Shown: positions 6,447 to 6,472 of the stretch, piece by piece
How positions within the stretch are numbered: position 1 is the first letter of the stretch
Layout of the letters: each line of letters starts with the position of its first letter
Source of the DNA: a bacterium
GTDB lineage: Bacteria; UBP14; UBA6098; B30-G16
Length of the DNA stretch: 6,472 bases
Direction of reading: 5' to 3'
NCBI GenBank assembly: GCA_003645115.1
Contig: QNEG01000090.1
Coordinates: 1 to 6,472, forward strand
Notes under the pieces: model-generated
Told to the model about the DNA's origin: nothing
The model's input: the letters and a program-made list of their open reading frames with translations, nothing else
The model's database searches: none
Made by a program: the position numbers and the translations under genes

Positions 6447-6454
6447 CCTCCTTT
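6447..6454 (-). promoter_or_regulatory. Strong Shine-Dalgarno of the large gene
   Basis: Minus-strand AAAGGAGG lies 5 nt upstream of the ATG at 6441-6439. This near-perfect match to the anti-Shine-Dalgarno fixes the start codon and agrees with the signal peptide beginning at that methionine. Only 31 nt of leader lie in the window, so the promoter is outside it. Confidence 0.92.
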
Positions 6455-6472
6455 GATTTAATAATTTGTTAC

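Noticed and set aside
6455..6472. AT-rich leader (minus strand AAATTATTAAAT) as a possible -10 box
   Set aside because: A transcription start placed by such a box would fall on the Shine-Dalgarno, and no -35 can be seen because the window ends; not supportable.

Overview
The window is almost entirely one giant secreted-protein gene. A minus-strand CDS of 2,050 codons (6441 down to 289) encodes a mosaic of beta-rich extracellular modules, with an N-terminal signal peptide and a C-terminal type IX secretion (T9SS)-style sorting tail with a FlgD-like Ig fold. The left edge holds the last 58 codons of a second gene, on the plus strand, which also ends in a sorting-tail-like sequence. The two genes converge on a 109-bp gap containing a strong intrinsic terminator and a second hairpin.

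Organism: sorting tails of this kind (a PNPFN motif, then a GR turn, an SGVYFYRL strand and a basic end) together with GWNL modules, carboxypeptidase-regulatory-like folds and choice-of-anchor-J/cleaved-adhesin domains are typical of Bacteroidota and related FCB-group and candidate-phylum lineages (Cloacimonadota, Marinimicrobia, Zixibacteria, WOR-3-like). The bacterium is probably uncultured and free-living, with a Gram-negative-type envelope. The window has no ribosomal or housekeeping marker, so I cannot place it more finely.

Layout: 3-179 (+) C-terminal fragment of a secreted protein; 180-288 intergenic, with a hairpin at 265-289 abutting the stop codon of the large gene and a terminator at 222-255 oriented for that gene; 289-6441 (-) the large gene; 6442-6472 its 5' leader with a strong Shine-Dalgarno. 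In protein order the large gene encodes: signal peptide, J1 adhesin-like domain, Ig/FN3-like domain, nidogen-like sandwich, CpD1, J2, CpD2, CpD3, J3, CpD4, an ASH/BACON-like spacer, a polar linker, an approximately five-blade propeller, another Ig-like spacer, a two-part GWNL region, a pre-tail sandwich and the sorting tail. I see no catalytic domain. The simplest reading is a surface-displayed or released adhesin or binding protein, loosely comparable to the adhesin/haemagglutinin regions of gingipains and HagA.

There are no RNA genes, CRISPR arrays, mobile elements or phage genes. I found no evidence of a wholly new system. The points of most interest are the internal duplication history of the large protein, its apparent two-part composition, and the pairing of two sorting-tail genes tail to tail.
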